Assembly (NCBI RefSeq): GCF_040640215.1
Contig: NZ_JBFABG010000011.1
Span: forward strand, 186,001-250,000
DNA from: Actinosynnema sp040640215
GTDB lineage: Bacteria > Actinomycetota > Actinomycetes > Mycobacteriales > Pseudonocardiaceae
Length of the DNA stretch: 64,000 bases
Direction: 5' to 3'
Positions 42,199 through 51,363 of this stretch are shown one piece after another. Every line of letters starts with the position of its first letter. The stretch's first letter is position 1. The position numbers and the translations under genes were made by a program. The notes beneath the pieces were generated by a model, which worked only from the letters and a program-made list of their open reading frames with translations, was not told the origin of the DNA and did no database searches.

Positions 42199-44691
42199 GT
42201 GAAGCAGAAGAACAAGGCGGAGACCAACCAGAAGACGATCCGCTCTCGGCTCACCGGCGTGGTGGTGGTGCCGAGCGTGGTTCTGCTGGTGATGTGGTTG
42301 GCGTTCTCGTCTTACACCGTGTTCGACGGCTTCTACACCCGTGCCGTGGCGGTCAGCGTCAAGAGCGCCTCCATCCCCGCGGTCAACGCGTTCGTCGCCA
42401 TCCAGCGGGAGCGCCAGCTCGCGATGACGGCCCTGAGCCGGCGCAACCCGGACCTGAGCGCCCTGCACGAGCAGCAGCGCGTGGTCGACGAGACGACCCG
42501 CACCATGAGGGCCGCGTTCGACGAGGCTTCCGGCAACGCCCCGGACGAGGTCATCACCAAGATCGCGGAGTTGAACGCGCTGATCGGCGAGCTGCCGCAG
42601 CGCCGGGCCGGCGTCGAGTCCGGCAAGACCGAGAAGGCCGCGGTCTACCGCTACTACAACAGCGTGGTCGACGCGGGCACCGCGCTGTTCGGCACGCAGG
42701 CCCGGGTCGTCCCGGACGCGGTGGCCTCCCAGGGCGGTCTCAACGCGACGGACCTGTTCCGGGCCGCCGACTGGATGTCCCGCGCCTCGTCCATCGCCTC
42801 CGGCGCGCTCACCTCCGGCCGGCCGTCCGCCGAGGACCTGCTGGAGTTCGTGCACCTGGTCGGTTCCTACCGCTCCCAGCTCGCCACCACCACGCCCTAC
42901 GCCGACGAGCAGGTCCGCCACGACTACCGGGCGCTGGTCGAGTCGGACACCTGGCGCACGCTCTCCGGCCTGGAGAACGAGCTGATCGCCACCCCCGACG
43001 CGACCGTCGCGCTGGAGGAGTGGCAGTCCGCCGCCGGACCGGTGTCCGAACGTCTCGTGGACCTCGCCACCGACCAGGCCTCCAGCGCCGCCGACGTCGG
43101 CCTGGAACGCGGCAACAACCGGTTCGTCACCGTCCTGATCGGCGCGCTCGTCGCGCTGGTCGTGGTGCTCGGCGGCATCGTGTTCGCGGTCCGCATCTCC
43201 AACCGGCTGGTCAACCGGGCGCTGATCACCCGGCTCGCCGCGCTGAAGAAGGACTCGCTGAACCTGGCGCACGAGCGGCTGCCCGACATCGTGAACCGGC
43301 TGCGCGAGGGCAAGCACGTGGACGTCGAGGTCGAGGTGCCGCCGCTGGACTACGGCAGCGACGAGATCGGCCAGGTGGCCGACGCGTTCAACGCCGCCCA
43401 GTACACCGCCGTCGCCGCCGCGGTGAAGGAGAGCCAGGCGCGCGAGGGCGTGAACCGGGTCTTCCTCGACATCGCGCACCGCAACCAGGGCCTGGTGCAC
43501 CGCCAGCTCAAGATCCTGGACAAGCTGGAGCGCGAGGAGGAGAACCCCGAGCAGCTCGACGCGCTGTTCCAGCTCGACCACCTGGCGACCCGGGCCCGGC
43601 GCAACGCGGAGAACCTGATCATCCTCGCGGGCGAGCAGCCGGGGCGGCAGTGGCGCAAACCGGTGCGGCTGCTGGACGTGCTGCGCGCGGCGGTGGCCGA
43701 GACGGAGCAGTACGTCCGGGTCAAGGTGAACCCGGTGCCGGAGACCGCGCTGGTGGGCGCGGCCGTCGCCGACACCATCCACCTGGTGGCCGAGCTGGTG
43801 GACAACGCGACCGCGTTCTCCTCGCCGCGCTCCCAGGTCCAGGTGCACGCGAGCGAGGTGCCGCAGGGCGTCGTGGTCGAGATCGAGGACCACGGCCTGG
43901 GCATCAACCCCGAAGACCGCGAGCAGCACAACGCGATGCTCGCCGATCCACCCGAGTTCGACGCCATGCGGCTGCGCGGCGAGTCCCGGCTGGGCCTGTT
44001 CGTGGTCGCCCGGCTGGCCGCTCGCCGGGGCATCCACGTCGAGCTGCGCGACTCGCCCTACGGTGGCACGCTGGCCCTGGTGCTCATCCCGTCCGCGATC
44101 GTGGCGGGGCCCAACTCCGCCGTCGAACCGGCCGAGACCCGGGAGCTGCCGCGCCGCACCTTCCCAGACGACCACGTGATCCCGGAGCAGGGCGACGACT
44201 CAGTGCGAGACGCCAGGTTTCCCGATACTTCCCGAGACCTGGAAGGCTTCTGGGCGCAGGCCGAGGCCGCGGCCAACCAGAATTCCCTTCCAGCGGACGA
44301 CCGACTGATCGACCGGCCGGAGGACCGGCCCGGGGACCGGCCGAACGGCCGGCCCGCGAGCCGGCCGAAGGAGCGCCCGGCCGACCGGGCGGACGACGAC
44401 GCCGACCTGCCGCAGCACAGCGGCGACCTCCACCTCCCGCAGCGCAAGCGGACGACCGACTGGCCGGCGGACGACCCGGCCGCCGGCGTCGGGGACCGGC
44501 CGGAGCTGCCCCGCCGACGCAGACAGCAGAACCTCGCGCCGCAGTTGGTGCGCAACGATTTCCACCCCACGCCCGAACCGCTCGCCGAGGGCGACGTCGA
44601 GCAGTCCGCCGAACGGGTCCGGGAGGACCTGTCGGCGTTCCAGCGGGGCACGAAGGACGCCCGCCGCTCCGACGACGCCCTGGAACCCTGA
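42199..44691 (+). CDS. cvnA: Conservon sensor kinase CvnA
   Basis: An 830-residue membrane sensor. TM1 (about residues 23-42) and TM2 (about residues 312-332) enclose a ~270-residue extracellular domain of nitrate/nitrite-sensor (NIT) type (RERQLAMTALSRRNPDLSAL). A HAMP-like linker, the helix pair IAHRNQGLVHRQLKILDKLE, and a HATPase with ELVDNATAFSSPRSQV and IEDHGLGINPEDREQHN follow. The last ~200 residues are disordered and rich in Asp/Arg/Pro, with a repeated DRP/GRP pattern (about residues 695-735). GTG 42199 has ggag 4 nt upstream. Membrane end of the CvnABCD signalling complex. Confidence 0.88.
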   Translation: MKQKNKAETNQKTIRSRLTGVVVVPSVVLLVMWLAFSSYTVFDGFYTRAVAVSVKSASIPAVNAFVAIQRERQLAMTALSRRNPDLSALHEQQRVVDETTRTMRAAFDEASGNAPDEVITKIAELNALIGELPQRRAGVESGKTEKAAVYRYYNSVVDAGTALFGTQARVVPDAVASQGGLNATDLFRAADWMSRASSIASGALTSGRPSAEDLLEFVHLVGSYRSQLATTTPYADEQVRHDYRALVESDTWRTLSGLENELIATPDATVALEEWQSAAGPVSERLVDLATDQASSAADVGLERGNNRFVTVLIGALVALVVVLGGIVFAVRISNRLVNRALITRLAALKKDSLNLAHERLPDIVNRLREGKHVDVEVEVPPLDYGSDEIGQVADAFNAAQYTAVAAAVKESQAREGVNRVFLDIAHRNQGLVHRQLKILDKLEREEENPEQLDALFQLDHLATRARRNAENLIILAGEQPGRQWRKPVRLLDVLRAAVAETEQYVRVKVNPVPETALVGAAVADTIHLVAELVDNATAFSSPRSQVQVHASEVPQGVVVEIEDHGLGINPEDREQHNAMLADPPEFDAMRLRGESRLGLFVVARLAARRGIHVELRDSPYGGTLALVLIPSAIVAGPNSAVEPAETRELPRRTFPDDHVIPEQGDDSVRDARFPDTSRDLEGFWAQAEAAANQNSLPADDRLIDRPEDRPGDRPNGRPASRPKERPADRADDDADLPQHSGDLHLPQRKRTTDWPADDPAAGVGDRPELPRRRRQQNLAPQLVRNDFHPTPEPLAEGDVEQSAERVREDLSAFQRGTKDARRSDDALEP

Positions 44692-44737
44692 CCAGAGCAG
44701 CAGTGCCGGACGACTGGAAACCGGAAAGGCAACGGCG

Positions 44738-45172
44738 ATGAACGACATGACCAGCCAGCACAACGAACTCAACTGGTTGTTGGAGGACCTGGTCGGCCGT
44801 GTGGTGGGTGCTCGGCACGCGGTGGTGCTGTCCGCGGACGGTCTGCTGCTCGGCCGCTCACCCGGACTGTCCAAGGACGACTCCGACCACCTCTCGGCCA
44901 TGGCGTCGGCGTTCCAGAGCCTGGCCCGGGGCACCGGCCGGCACTTCGGCGGCGGCGCGGTGCGGCAGACCATCGTCGAGATGGAGCACGCCTACCTCTT
45001 CGTCACCGCGGCGGGACACGGCGCGTGCCTCGCCGTCCTGGGCGAAGAGGACTCCGACATGGGCATGATCGCCTATGAGATGAACATGCTCGTGAAGCGG
45101 GTCGGCACCTACCTGTCCTCGGCCCCGCGCGGGACCTCGTCCGCCTTGCCCGCAGCGCGCAGGTCGTCGTGA
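44738..45172 (+). CDS. cvnB: Conservon roadblock/LC7 protein CvnB
   Basis: A 144-residue roadblock/LC7-domain protein. NELNWLLEDLVGRVVGARHA, VVLSADGLLLGRSPGL and ASAFQSLARGTGRHFGGGAV are the conserved start, followed by LFVTAAGHGACLAVLGEEDS and GMIAYEMNMLVKRVGTYL. Roadblock proteins act as partners or GAPs of MglA-like GTPases; in conservons they bridge the kinase-like CvnA and the GTPase CvnD. ATG 44738, 46 bp after cvnA; the stop overlaps the cvnC start. Confidence 0.93.
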   Translation: MNDMTSQHNELNWLLEDLVGRVVGARHAVVLSADGLLLGRSPGLSKDDSDHLSAMASAFQSLARGTGRHFGGGAVRQTIVEMEHAYLFVTAAGHGACLAVLGEEDSDMGMIAYEMNMLVKRVGTYLSSAPRGTSSALPAARRSS

Positions 45173-45543
45173 TGACCGGCCGCGAGGACTGGTGGTACGA
45201 CGAGGCGGCGGGCCCGCTGGTCCGCCCGTACGCGATGGTGCGCGGCCGGACCCGCCCGCTGCGGCCGGAGCTGCACCTGGTGACCCAGGTGCGCGCGATG
45301 CCGTCGCCGGCCGACCCGGACGCGCTGGCCGTGGAGCACCTGGAGATCATGGAGCTGTGCCGGCGACCGCTGTCGGTGGCGGAGGTCGCGGCGTACCTGG
45401 ACGTGCCGCTCGTGGTCGTCAAGGTGTTGTTGAGCGACCTCATCCAACGCGGTGACGTCGTGATCAGAGACCCCTCCCGAGTCCCGCACGTGCCGGACCG
45501 GAACCTGTTGCAGGCAGTGCTGGATGGTGTCCGTGGAATCTGA
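45169..45543 (+). CDS. cvnC: Conservon DUF742 protein CvnC
   Basis: A 124-residue DUF742 protein. An N-terminal VRPYAMVRGRTRPLRPELHL is the family signature, followed by a winged-helix-like C-terminal half (EHLEIMELCRRPLSVAEVAA, VVVKVLLSDLIQRGDVVIRD). GTG 45169 overlaps the cvnB stop (GTGA), with an ATG one codon later. Its C-terminus overlaps cvnD by 20 bp. Confidence 0.93.
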   Translation: MMTGREDWWYDEAAGPLVRPYAMVRGRTRPLRPELHLVTQVRAMPSPADPDALAVEHLEIMELCRRPLSVAEVAAYLDVPLVVVKVLLSDLIQRGDVVIRDPSRVPHVPDRNLLQAVLDGVRGI

Positions 45544-46117
45544 GCGACCGGGTGGGGAACTGCTGGTACCCACCCCAGTCAAGATCGTCATCGCCGGGGG
45601 CTTCGGCACCGGCAAGACGACGATGGTCAACTCGGTCAGCGAGATCCCGCCGCTGCACACCGAGGAGCTGCTCACCGAGGCCGGTGTGGGCGTGGACGAC
45701 GTGCTGGGCCTGGAGCAGAAGGAGACCACCACGGTCGCCCTCGACTTCGGGCGCATCACGATCAACCCCGAGGTGGTGCTGTACCTGTTCGGCACCCCCG
45801 GCCAGAACCGCTTCTGGTTCATGTGGGACGAGCTGGCCTTCGGCGCGATCGGCGCGGTGATCCTGGTCGACACCCGGCGGCTGGACTCCAGCTTCCCCTC
45901 GATCGACTTCTTCGAGCGGCGGGGCATCCCGTTCGTGATCGCGGTGAACTGCTTCGAGGGCGCGCACTCCTACGAGGTCGCCGAGGTGCGCCGCGCGCTG
46001 GACGTGGACGAGGCGATCCCGCTCGTGCTGTGCGACGCGCGGGACCGCGAGTCGTCCAAGACGGTCCTGGTGAGCCTGATCCAACACACCATGGACCGCC
46101 TCGACGCCATGGCCTGA
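45524..46117 (+). CDS. cvnD: Conservon GTPase CvnD
   Basis: A 197-residue MglA/Ras-like GTPase. P-loop AGGFGTGKTT (residues ~24-33), switch II region DFGRITINPEVVLYLFGTPG with GTPGQNRFWF (the G3 motif, GTPG rather than DxxG), and VILVDTRRLDSSFPSIDFFE. NCFEG takes the place of NKxD for guanine recognition, as in the family. ATG 45524 lies inside cvnC (20-bp overlap). Cytoplasmic switch of the conservon; no cytochrome P450 (CvnE) follows. Confidence 0.93.
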   Translation: MVSVESERPGGELLVPTPVKIVIAGGFGTGKTTMVNSVSEIPPLHTEELLTEAGVGVDDVLGLEQKETTTVALDFGRITINPEVVLYLFGTPGQNRFWFMWDELAFGAIGAVILVDTRRLDSSFPSIDFFERRGIPFVIAVNCFEGAHSYEVAEVRRALDVDEAIPLVLCDARDRESSKTVLVSLIQHTMDRLDAMA

Positions 46118-46127
46118 CCACACGTCG

Positions 46128-46174
46128 CGGTGCTGACCACCCCCCGGCTCACGCGCGGCGGGTGGTCAGCACCG
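46128..46174. terminator. Terminator between cvnD and the FMO gene
   Basis: A perfect 14-bp stem (cggtgctgaccacc at 46128-46141, complement at 46161-46174), extended by a bulged acgt pairing. The FMO stop codon (46149-46151) lies in the loop, so the right arm codes for the FMO C-terminus. Confidence 0.75.
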
Positions 46175-47510
46175 ACGTGCGGCGCTGCTTGCGCAGCGCC
46201 TCCAGGTAGGCCGCGAAGTCCACCTGGACCGAATCCGCCGTCGACGGGCCGTAGCGCGCCCCGGCGGCTTCGAGGTGGGCGGCGACCTCCCGGCGCATGG
46301 CGGCCGGGGAGGGCAGCTCCGCGACGCCCTCCACCAGGTCGGCGATCCACTCCGCCTGCTCCTGCACGAGCCGGGTGATCGCGCCGAAGGGCCGGATGAG
46401 CCCGGCGAAGTAGAGATCAGGCCGGGCCAGCGACACCACCCGCTGGAAGAGTGCGGTCCGCCCGCCCGGTTCGAACACCCATTCGGCTGGCAGGAACGGG
46501 AATTCGATCCGGTAGCCGGTGCAGTACACGAGGTCGTCCGCCTCCACCGCCGTGCCGTCCACGAAATGTACCGAAGAGTTCACGATACGGCTCACCGCGG
46601 GCTTGACAACCAGGCTGCCGTGGTTTATCCGGCTGAGCAGGTCGTCGGAAATCGTCAGCGCCCCGCCGAACACCCGGTGGTCCGGCTCGGCCAGTCCGTA
46701 GTCGGTCAGCCGACCGCGCAGGACGCGCAGCAGGGTTTCGATGAGACGGCGTTGTTCGGGGAACTCCAGACGCGCCCACCACGCCGCCGAAGCGATTTCG
46801 TCGATGGGTATCCCGAGCATGGTCTTCGGTACCACGTGCACGCCCCGGCGCTGCACCACAATGGTTTTCGCCGCTACTCTCGACAATTCCACCGCGATAT
46901 CCGCGGCGGAGTTGCCGAAGCCGATCACGACCACCCGCCGGCCCGCGTGGCCGGCCGGTCCGGAGTAGTCGAACGAGTGCAGCCGGCGACCGGGGAACGT
47001 CTCATCACCTGGGAACGCGGGCAGCCGGGGCGACCAGTGGTGGCCGGTCGCGACCACGACGTGCCCGAACCTGCGCCGGCGGTGCACGCCGTTGCGGTCA
47101 CGGGTGGTCACGACCCACGTGGAGTCCGTGCCGCGGGTCAGCGACTCGACCTCCACACCGAGCTCGACGTGGTCGGTCACACCCTTGTGATCCGCGTAAC
47201 GTTGCAGGTAGGAGGCTACTTGGTCATGCCTGGGGTAACGCGGGTAGTGATCGGGAACGGGGAAGTCGGAGTACCCGGTGATCTTGGCCGAGGTGTTCAG
47301 GTGCAGGGACGGGTAGGCCGGACCGGGCTCGGCCGGGTCGGGGTAGCGCCACAGCCCGCCGATGCCGGCGGAGCGCTCCAGCACGGTCACCGGCAAGTCC
47401 CGCGCGCGGAGCGTTCCGGCGACCGCGAGGCCCGAGACGCCCGCGCCGATCACGCACGTGTGATCATGAATGGGACGTTCGGCGTATTGACTCACCGGGA
47501 ATTCAGCCAC
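46149..47510 (-). CDS. Flavin-containing monooxygenase, probable prenyl-indole pathway
   Basis: A 453-residue class B flavoprotein monooxygenase. FAD motif GAGVSG (residues ~22-27, in CVIGAGVSGLAVAG), FMO signature FPGRRLHSFDY (FxGxxxHxxxY), NADPH motif GFGNSAAD. In Streptomyces coelicolor SCO7468, an FMO beside a tryptophan prenyltransferase, turns 5-dimethylallyl-tryptophan into the indole-acetonitrile; the divergent DMATS neighbour here suggests the same. I take GTG 47510; GTG 47522 abuts aaaggg with no spacing. Codon use is slightly less GC-biased (gtttatc, gaaatgtac) than neighbours, a hint of transfer. Confidence 0.82.
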   Translation of the reverse strand: MAEFPVSQYAERPIHDHTCVIGAGVSGLAVAGTLRARDLPVTVLERSAGIGGLWRYPDPAEPGPAYPSLHLNTSAKITGYSDFPVPDHYPRYPRHDQVASYLQRYADHKGVTDHVELGVEVESLTRGTDSTWVVTTRDRNGVHRRRRFGHVVVATGHHWSPRLPAFPGDETFPGRRLHSFDYSGPAGHAGRRVVVIGFGNSAADIAVELSRVAAKTIVVQRRGVHVVPKTMLGIPIDEIASAAWWARLEFPEQRRLIETLLRVLRGRLTDYGLAEPDHRVFGGALTISDDLLSRINHGSLVVKPAVSRIVNSSVHFVDGTAVEADDLVYCTGYRIEFPFLPAEWVFEPGGRTALFQRVVSLARPDLYFAGLIRPFGAITRLVQEQAEWIADLVEGVAELPSPAAMRREVAAHLEAAGARYGPSTADSVQVDFAAYLEALRKQRRTSVLTTRRA

Positions 47511-47647
47511 AAGTGCCGCCACCCTTTCGGCTCAATTCCGTCACGCAGCGTGCCCGGCGTCCGGGTCGTGTGATCTCCGCCAACCGCCCGATCCTCCATT
47601 GCGTGCGCCCGGTCCCACCGGGTAAGCCTTGCGCCCGGAGGTGCCTA

Positions 47648-48775
47648 GTGTCCAGTTCCACCGCTGTGGTCCCGGCCTCACGTCGTGCGGGCCTGTTCGA
47701 CGCAACGCTTTTGTCATACCGGGATTTCGTATTCGCCAAGTGGTTCGCCACCGGCACCGCACTGGGATTCTCCGACCACCACCGGGCCACTTCCGCGGCT
47801 GCCCTCGAAGCCGTGCTCGGGACTTGGGCGGACCGCCCCGTCGGGGCCGCCTGCGATTACCCGTCATTCGTTTCCCGGGACGGCTTCCCGCTCGAATTCT
47901 CGGTGAGCTGGCGGGCCGGCGTGCCGGAGGTGCGGGTGCTGTTCGAATCACTCGGAGCGGTGCCCTCGGCGCGGGCCGCGCAGGACGCCGGGCGGGCGCT
48001 GACCCGCTCGCTGGCGGGCCGGCCGGGCGTGTCGCTGGCCCGCTACCTCGCGGTCGAGGAGCTGTTCGTGGTGGACGAGCCGCGACCGTTCCGGCCCACC
48101 GTGTGGCACTCGCTGGCGTACCGCCCGGGTGAGCGCCCGCGCTACAAGGTCTACCTCAACCCGCAGGCGCACGGCCGTTCGGCCGTGCCCGAGGTGATGG
48201 GGGCGGCGATGGGCCGCCTCGGGCTGGCCCCGGCGTGGTCCGCCGTGGCCGCCCGGTACGCCGAGCTCGCCGACGAGGGGCACGAGCTGGAGTTCGTGGC
48301 GCTGGACCTGGCGGACACCCCGGACGCGCGGGTGAAGGTCTACTTCCGGCACACCGGGCGGGTCGACCTGGACCGGGTGGCGTCCCTGGCCCGCACCCAC
48401 GACCCGGTGCTCGCCGGACCGGCCTACCGGGACGTCTACGGCTCGCCCGCCCTGCCGGACAACGAACCCATGACCTGCCTGGCGTTCCGCGCGGGCGCGG
48501 CGGGCCCGGAGGAGGCCAACGTCTACCTGCGGCTGCCCAGCGAGGTCGAGTCCGAAGCGGACGCCACCGACCGGGTCGGCGCGGTGCTGCGCCGCTTCGG
48601 CGCGGACCACCGCCAGTACCGGGACGTGGTGGCGGCGCTCGCGCCGCGCCCGCTGGGTGCCATGGTCGGGATGCAGGAGCTGCTGAGCGTCCGCACCGCC
48701 GCCGGCCGCCCCGACCTGGGGGTGTACTTCAGGTTCGCGGTCTACGACGCCGTGGTGGACGGCGTGCACGCCTGA
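47648..48775 (+). CDS. DMATS-type aromatic prenyltransferase (ABBA fold)
   Basis: A 375-residue prenyltransferase of the dimethylallyltryptophan synthase fold. The 'tyrosine shield' that holds the diphosphate is seen in RYKVYLNPQ, RVKVYFRHTG, NVYLRLPSE and LGVYFRF, the characteristic K-x-Y-x(N/R) spacing. SCO7467 of Streptomyces coelicolor, the C5 tryptophan prenyltransferase, is the closest known logic given the FMO neighbour. GTG 47648 with ggagg 6 nt upstream; the longer frame from 47513 crosses the divergent promoter. Prenyl position (C5, C6 or C7) cannot be read by eye. Confidence 0.85.
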   Translation: MSSSTAVVPASRRAGLFDATLLSYRDFVFAKWFATGTALGFSDHHRATSAAALEAVLGTWADRPVGAACDYPSFVSRDGFPLEFSVSWRAGVPEVRVLFESLGAVPSARAAQDAGRALTRSLAGRPGVSLARYLAVEELFVVDEPRPFRPTVWHSLAYRPGERPRYKVYLNPQAHGRSAVPEVMGAAMGRLGLAPAWSAVAARYAELADEGHELEFVALDLADTPDARVKVYFRHTGRVDLDRVASLARTHDPVLAGPAYRDVYGSPALPDNEPMTCLAFRAGAAGPEEANVYLRLPSEVESEADATDRVGAVLRRFGADHRQYRDVVAALAPRPLGAMVGMQELLSVRTAAGRPDLGVYFRFAVYDAVVDGVHA

Positions 48776-48817
48776 CGGCGGGGGTCTCCGTGCGCTCGCG
48801 GAGACCCGTCACGCCCG

Positions 48818-49681
48818 TCAGCCCGCGTAGTCGTGGAACCCGCGACCGCTCTTCTTGCCCAGCAGACCCGCGTCGACCATGCGCAGCAGCAGCGGCGGCG
48901 GCGAGTACAGCGGCTCCTTGAACTCCTCGTACATCGACTCGGCGATGGCCTTGGTGGTGTCCAGGCCGATCAGGTCGGCCAGGCGCAGCGGACCCATCGG
49001 GTGCGCGCAGCCCAGCACCATGCCGCTGTCGATGTCCTCGGCGCTGGCGAAGCCGGACTCCAGCATCCGGACCGCGGCCAGCAGGTAGGGGATGAGCAGG
49101 GCGTTCACCACGAACCCGGCCCGGTCCTGGGACCGGATGACCTCCTTGCCCAGGACGCCGGTGACGAACGCCTCGGCGCGCGCCCGGGTCTCGTCGCCGG
49201 TCAGCAGCGACGGCACCAGCTCGACCAGCCTGAGCACCGGCACGGGGTTGAAGAAGTGCACCCCGATCACCTGCTCCGGCCGGCCGGTCGCCATGCCCAG
49301 CTTCATGATCGGGATGGAGGAGGTGTTGGAGGCGAAGATCGCCGCCGGGTCCTCCACCACCGCGTCCAGGGCGCTGAAGACGTCGGTCTTGACCCGCTCG
49401 TTCTCCGCGACCGCCTCGACGACCAGGTTCCGGTCGGCGAAGGCGGCGAGGTCGGTGGTGAACCGGACCCGCTCCAGCGCGGCGTCCCGGTCCTCGGCGC
49501 TGAGCTTGCCGCTGCGCACGCCCTTGCCCAGCGAGGAGGCGATCCGCCCCCGCGCGGTCTCGGTGGCGTCCAGGTCCACCTCGGCCACCAGCACGTCCAG
49601 CCCCGCCCGCGCGCAGACCTCGGCGATGCCGGAGCCCATCAGCCCGGACCCCACCACTCCAACACGTTGAATGTCACTCAC
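48818..49681 (-). CDS. 3-Hydroxybutyryl-CoA dehydrogenase (FadB2-like)
   Basis: A 287-residue NAD(P)-dependent 3-hydroxyacyl-CoA dehydrogenase. NAD motif VGVVGSGLMGSGIAEVCARA (residues 7-26); catalytic His in VIGVHFFNPVP with Glu in RLVELVPS; C-terminal AGFVVNALLIPYLLAAVRML and HPMGPLRLADLIGLDT. It interconverts acetoacetyl-CoA and 3-hydroxybutyryl-CoA for fatty acid/PHB or butanoate metabolism. GTG 49681 (VSDIQRVGVV). Convergent with the prenyltransferase, no operon partner. Confidence 0.9.
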   Translation of the reverse strand: MSDIQRVGVVGSGLMGSGIAEVCARAGLDVLVAEVDLDATETARGRIASSLGKGVRSGKLSAEDRDAALERVRFTTDLAAFADRNLVVEAVAENERVKTDVFSALDAVVEDPAAIFASNTSSIPIMKLGMATGRPEQVIGVHFFNPVPVLRLVELVPSLLTGDETRARAEAFVTGVLGKEVIRSQDRAGFVVNALLIPYLLAAVRMLESGFASAEDIDSGMVLGCAHPMGPLRLADLIGLDTTKAIAESMYEEFKEPLYSPPPLLLRMVDAGLLGKKSGRGFHDYAG

Positions 49682-50022
49682 GCCCCGATCCTGCCAGGGC
49701 CGTCGCCCACGGGCACACCCTCCACCCGGCGGGCCGGGGAACCAGGAGTGCGCCGGTGCCACCACGCCGGTGCCCGAGGTGATCCCGGCGGCGAGTTCGT
49801 CCACGAAGAACGTCGCCACCACCGTCTTCGTGCGTGGCCCTCGCCGGCTCCAATGGGTCGACGACGCTGCCTTTGGCAGCGGATCGAGAGCGGCTCGGGT
49901 CACCTGACCGTGTCGACCAACAGCGCGCGGAACCCGCCGCTGAAAGGGTGGTGCCACTCATCCGGTGGTGTCAGGATGGCCCCGCCCAATGGCTCGCTGT
50001 CATACCTTTGGAGGTACCGCGG
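49682..50022. other. 341-bp gap before the amine-catabolism operon
   Basis: Divergent spacer holding promoters for the dehydrogenase and the glutamine-synthetase-like gene. A small perfect hairpin gctgcc-ttt-ggcagc lies at 49866-49880. No gene is seen; the open frames here lack ribosome sites. Confidence 0.5.
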
Positions 50023-51363
50023 ATGCTGACCGTCGAGGAGTTGCGCGAGCTGGTGGACCAGGGGGAGATCGACACCGTCCTGATCGCGGTCGTGGACATG
50101 CAGGGCCGCCTCCAGGGCAAGCGCTGCGCCGCCCGGCACTTCCTCGACCAGGTGCTGCCCCACGCCGCCGAGGGCTGCGCCTACCTGCTCGCGGTCGACA
50201 CCGAGATGAACCCGGTCGGCGGGTACGCCATGTCCTCCTGGGACACCGGGTACGGCGACTTCGTGATGAAGCCGGACCTGGCCACGCTGCGCCGCGTGCC
50301 GTGGCACGAGGGCACCGCCCTGGTCGTGTGCGACATCGAGTGGGAGGGCGGCGAACCGGTGCCGGTCTCGCCCCGGCAGGTCCTGCGCCGCCAGCTCGAC
50401 CGGCTCGCCGAACGCGGCCTGCGCGCGTTCGTCGGCACCGAGCTGGAGTTCATCGTCTTCGACAACACCTACGAGGACGCCTGGGACCGGGGCTACCGCG
50501 GCCTGACCCCGGCCAACCGGTACAACGTCGACTACTCGCTGCTCGGCACCGCGCGCGTCGAGCCGCTGTTGCGCGCCATCCGCAACCACATGACCGGCGC
50601 GGGCCTGGAGGTCGAGTCGGCCAAGGGCGAGTGCAACCCCGGCCAGCACGAGATCGCGTTCCGCTTCACCGAGGCGCTGGCCACCTGCGACAACCACAGC
50701 GTCTACAAGACCGGGGCCAAGGAGATCGCCGCCCAGCGGGGCCGGTCGCTGACCTTCATGGCCAAGTACGACGAGCGCGAGGGCAACTCCTGCCACATCC
50801 ACCTGAGCCTGCGCTCGGCCGACGGCGAGCCGGTGTTCGCCGAGGGGCGCGGGATGTCGGCGCTGATGACCTCCTTCCTCGCCGGCCAGCTCGCCGCGCT
50901 GCGCGAGCTCACCTACTTCCTCGCGCCCAACGTCAACTCCTACAAGCGGTTCGTCGAGGGCAGCTTCGCGCCGACCGCCGTGGCGTGGGGCCGGGACAAC
51001 CGGACGTGCGCGCTGCGCGTGGTCGGGCACGGCCCGTCGCTGCGGTTCGAGAACCGGGTGCCCGGCGGCGACGTGAACCCGTACCTGGCGGTCGCCGCGC
51101 TGATCGCCGCCGGGCTGCACGGCGTGGACAACGGGCTGACCCTGGAGGAGGAATTCGTCGGCAACGCCTACGGCTCCGACCGCGAGACCGTGCCGACGAC
51201 CCTGCGCGACGCGGCCGGCCTGCTGGCGGGCAGCGCGATCGCGCGGGACGCGTTCGGCCAGGACGTGGTGGACCACTACCTCAACGCGGCCCGGGTGGAG
51301 CTGGCCGCGTACGACTCGACGGTGACCGACTGGGAGCGAATCCGTGGCTTCGAACGGCTCTAG
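50023..51363 (+). CDS. Gamma-glutamylpolyamine/amine synthetase (glutamine synthetase-like, PuuA/GlnA3 type)
   Basis: A 446-residue ligase of the glutamine synthetase fold. The N-terminal domain contains TVLIAVVDMQGRLQGKRCAA; the ATP/metal core has GTELEFIVF, GECNPGQHEIAF (EC...GQHE), GNSCHIHLSLR and FVEGSFAPTAVAWGRDNRTC, with R-x-E in FENRVPGGDVNPYL. In PuuA-like enzymes an amine replaces ammonia, giving gamma-glutamyl-amine. ATG 50023 with ggagg 8 nt upstream. The hydrolase, aldehyde dehydrogenase and SDR that follow complete a Puu-like pathway, so true glutamine synthesis is unlikely. Confidence 0.88.
   Translation: MLTVEELRELVDQGEIDTVLIAVVDMQGRLQGKRCAARHFLDQVLPHAAEGCAYLLAVDTEMNPVGGYAMSSWDTGYGDFVMKPDLATLRRVPWHEGTALVVCDIEWEGGEPVPVSPRQVLRRQLDRLAERGLRAFVGTELEFIVFDNTYEDAWDRGYRGLTPANRYNVDYSLLGTARVEPLLRAIRNHMTGAGLEVESAKGECNPGQHEIAFRFTEALATCDNHSVYKTGAKEIAAQRGRSLTFMAKYDEREGNSCHIHLSLRSADGEPVFAEGRGMSALMTSFLAGQLAALRELTYFLAPNVNSYKRFVEGSFAPTAVAWGRDNRTCALRVVGHGPSLRFENRVPGGDVNPYLAVAALIAAGLHGVDNGLTLEEEFVGNAYGSDRETVPTTLRDAAGLLAGSAIARDAFGQDVVDHYLNAARVELAAYDSTVTDWERIRGFERL

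Noticed and set aside
41953..44175. 740-codon minus-strand frame across cvnA
   Set aside because: Antisense of a well-supported conservon gene; no family signature or ribosome site.
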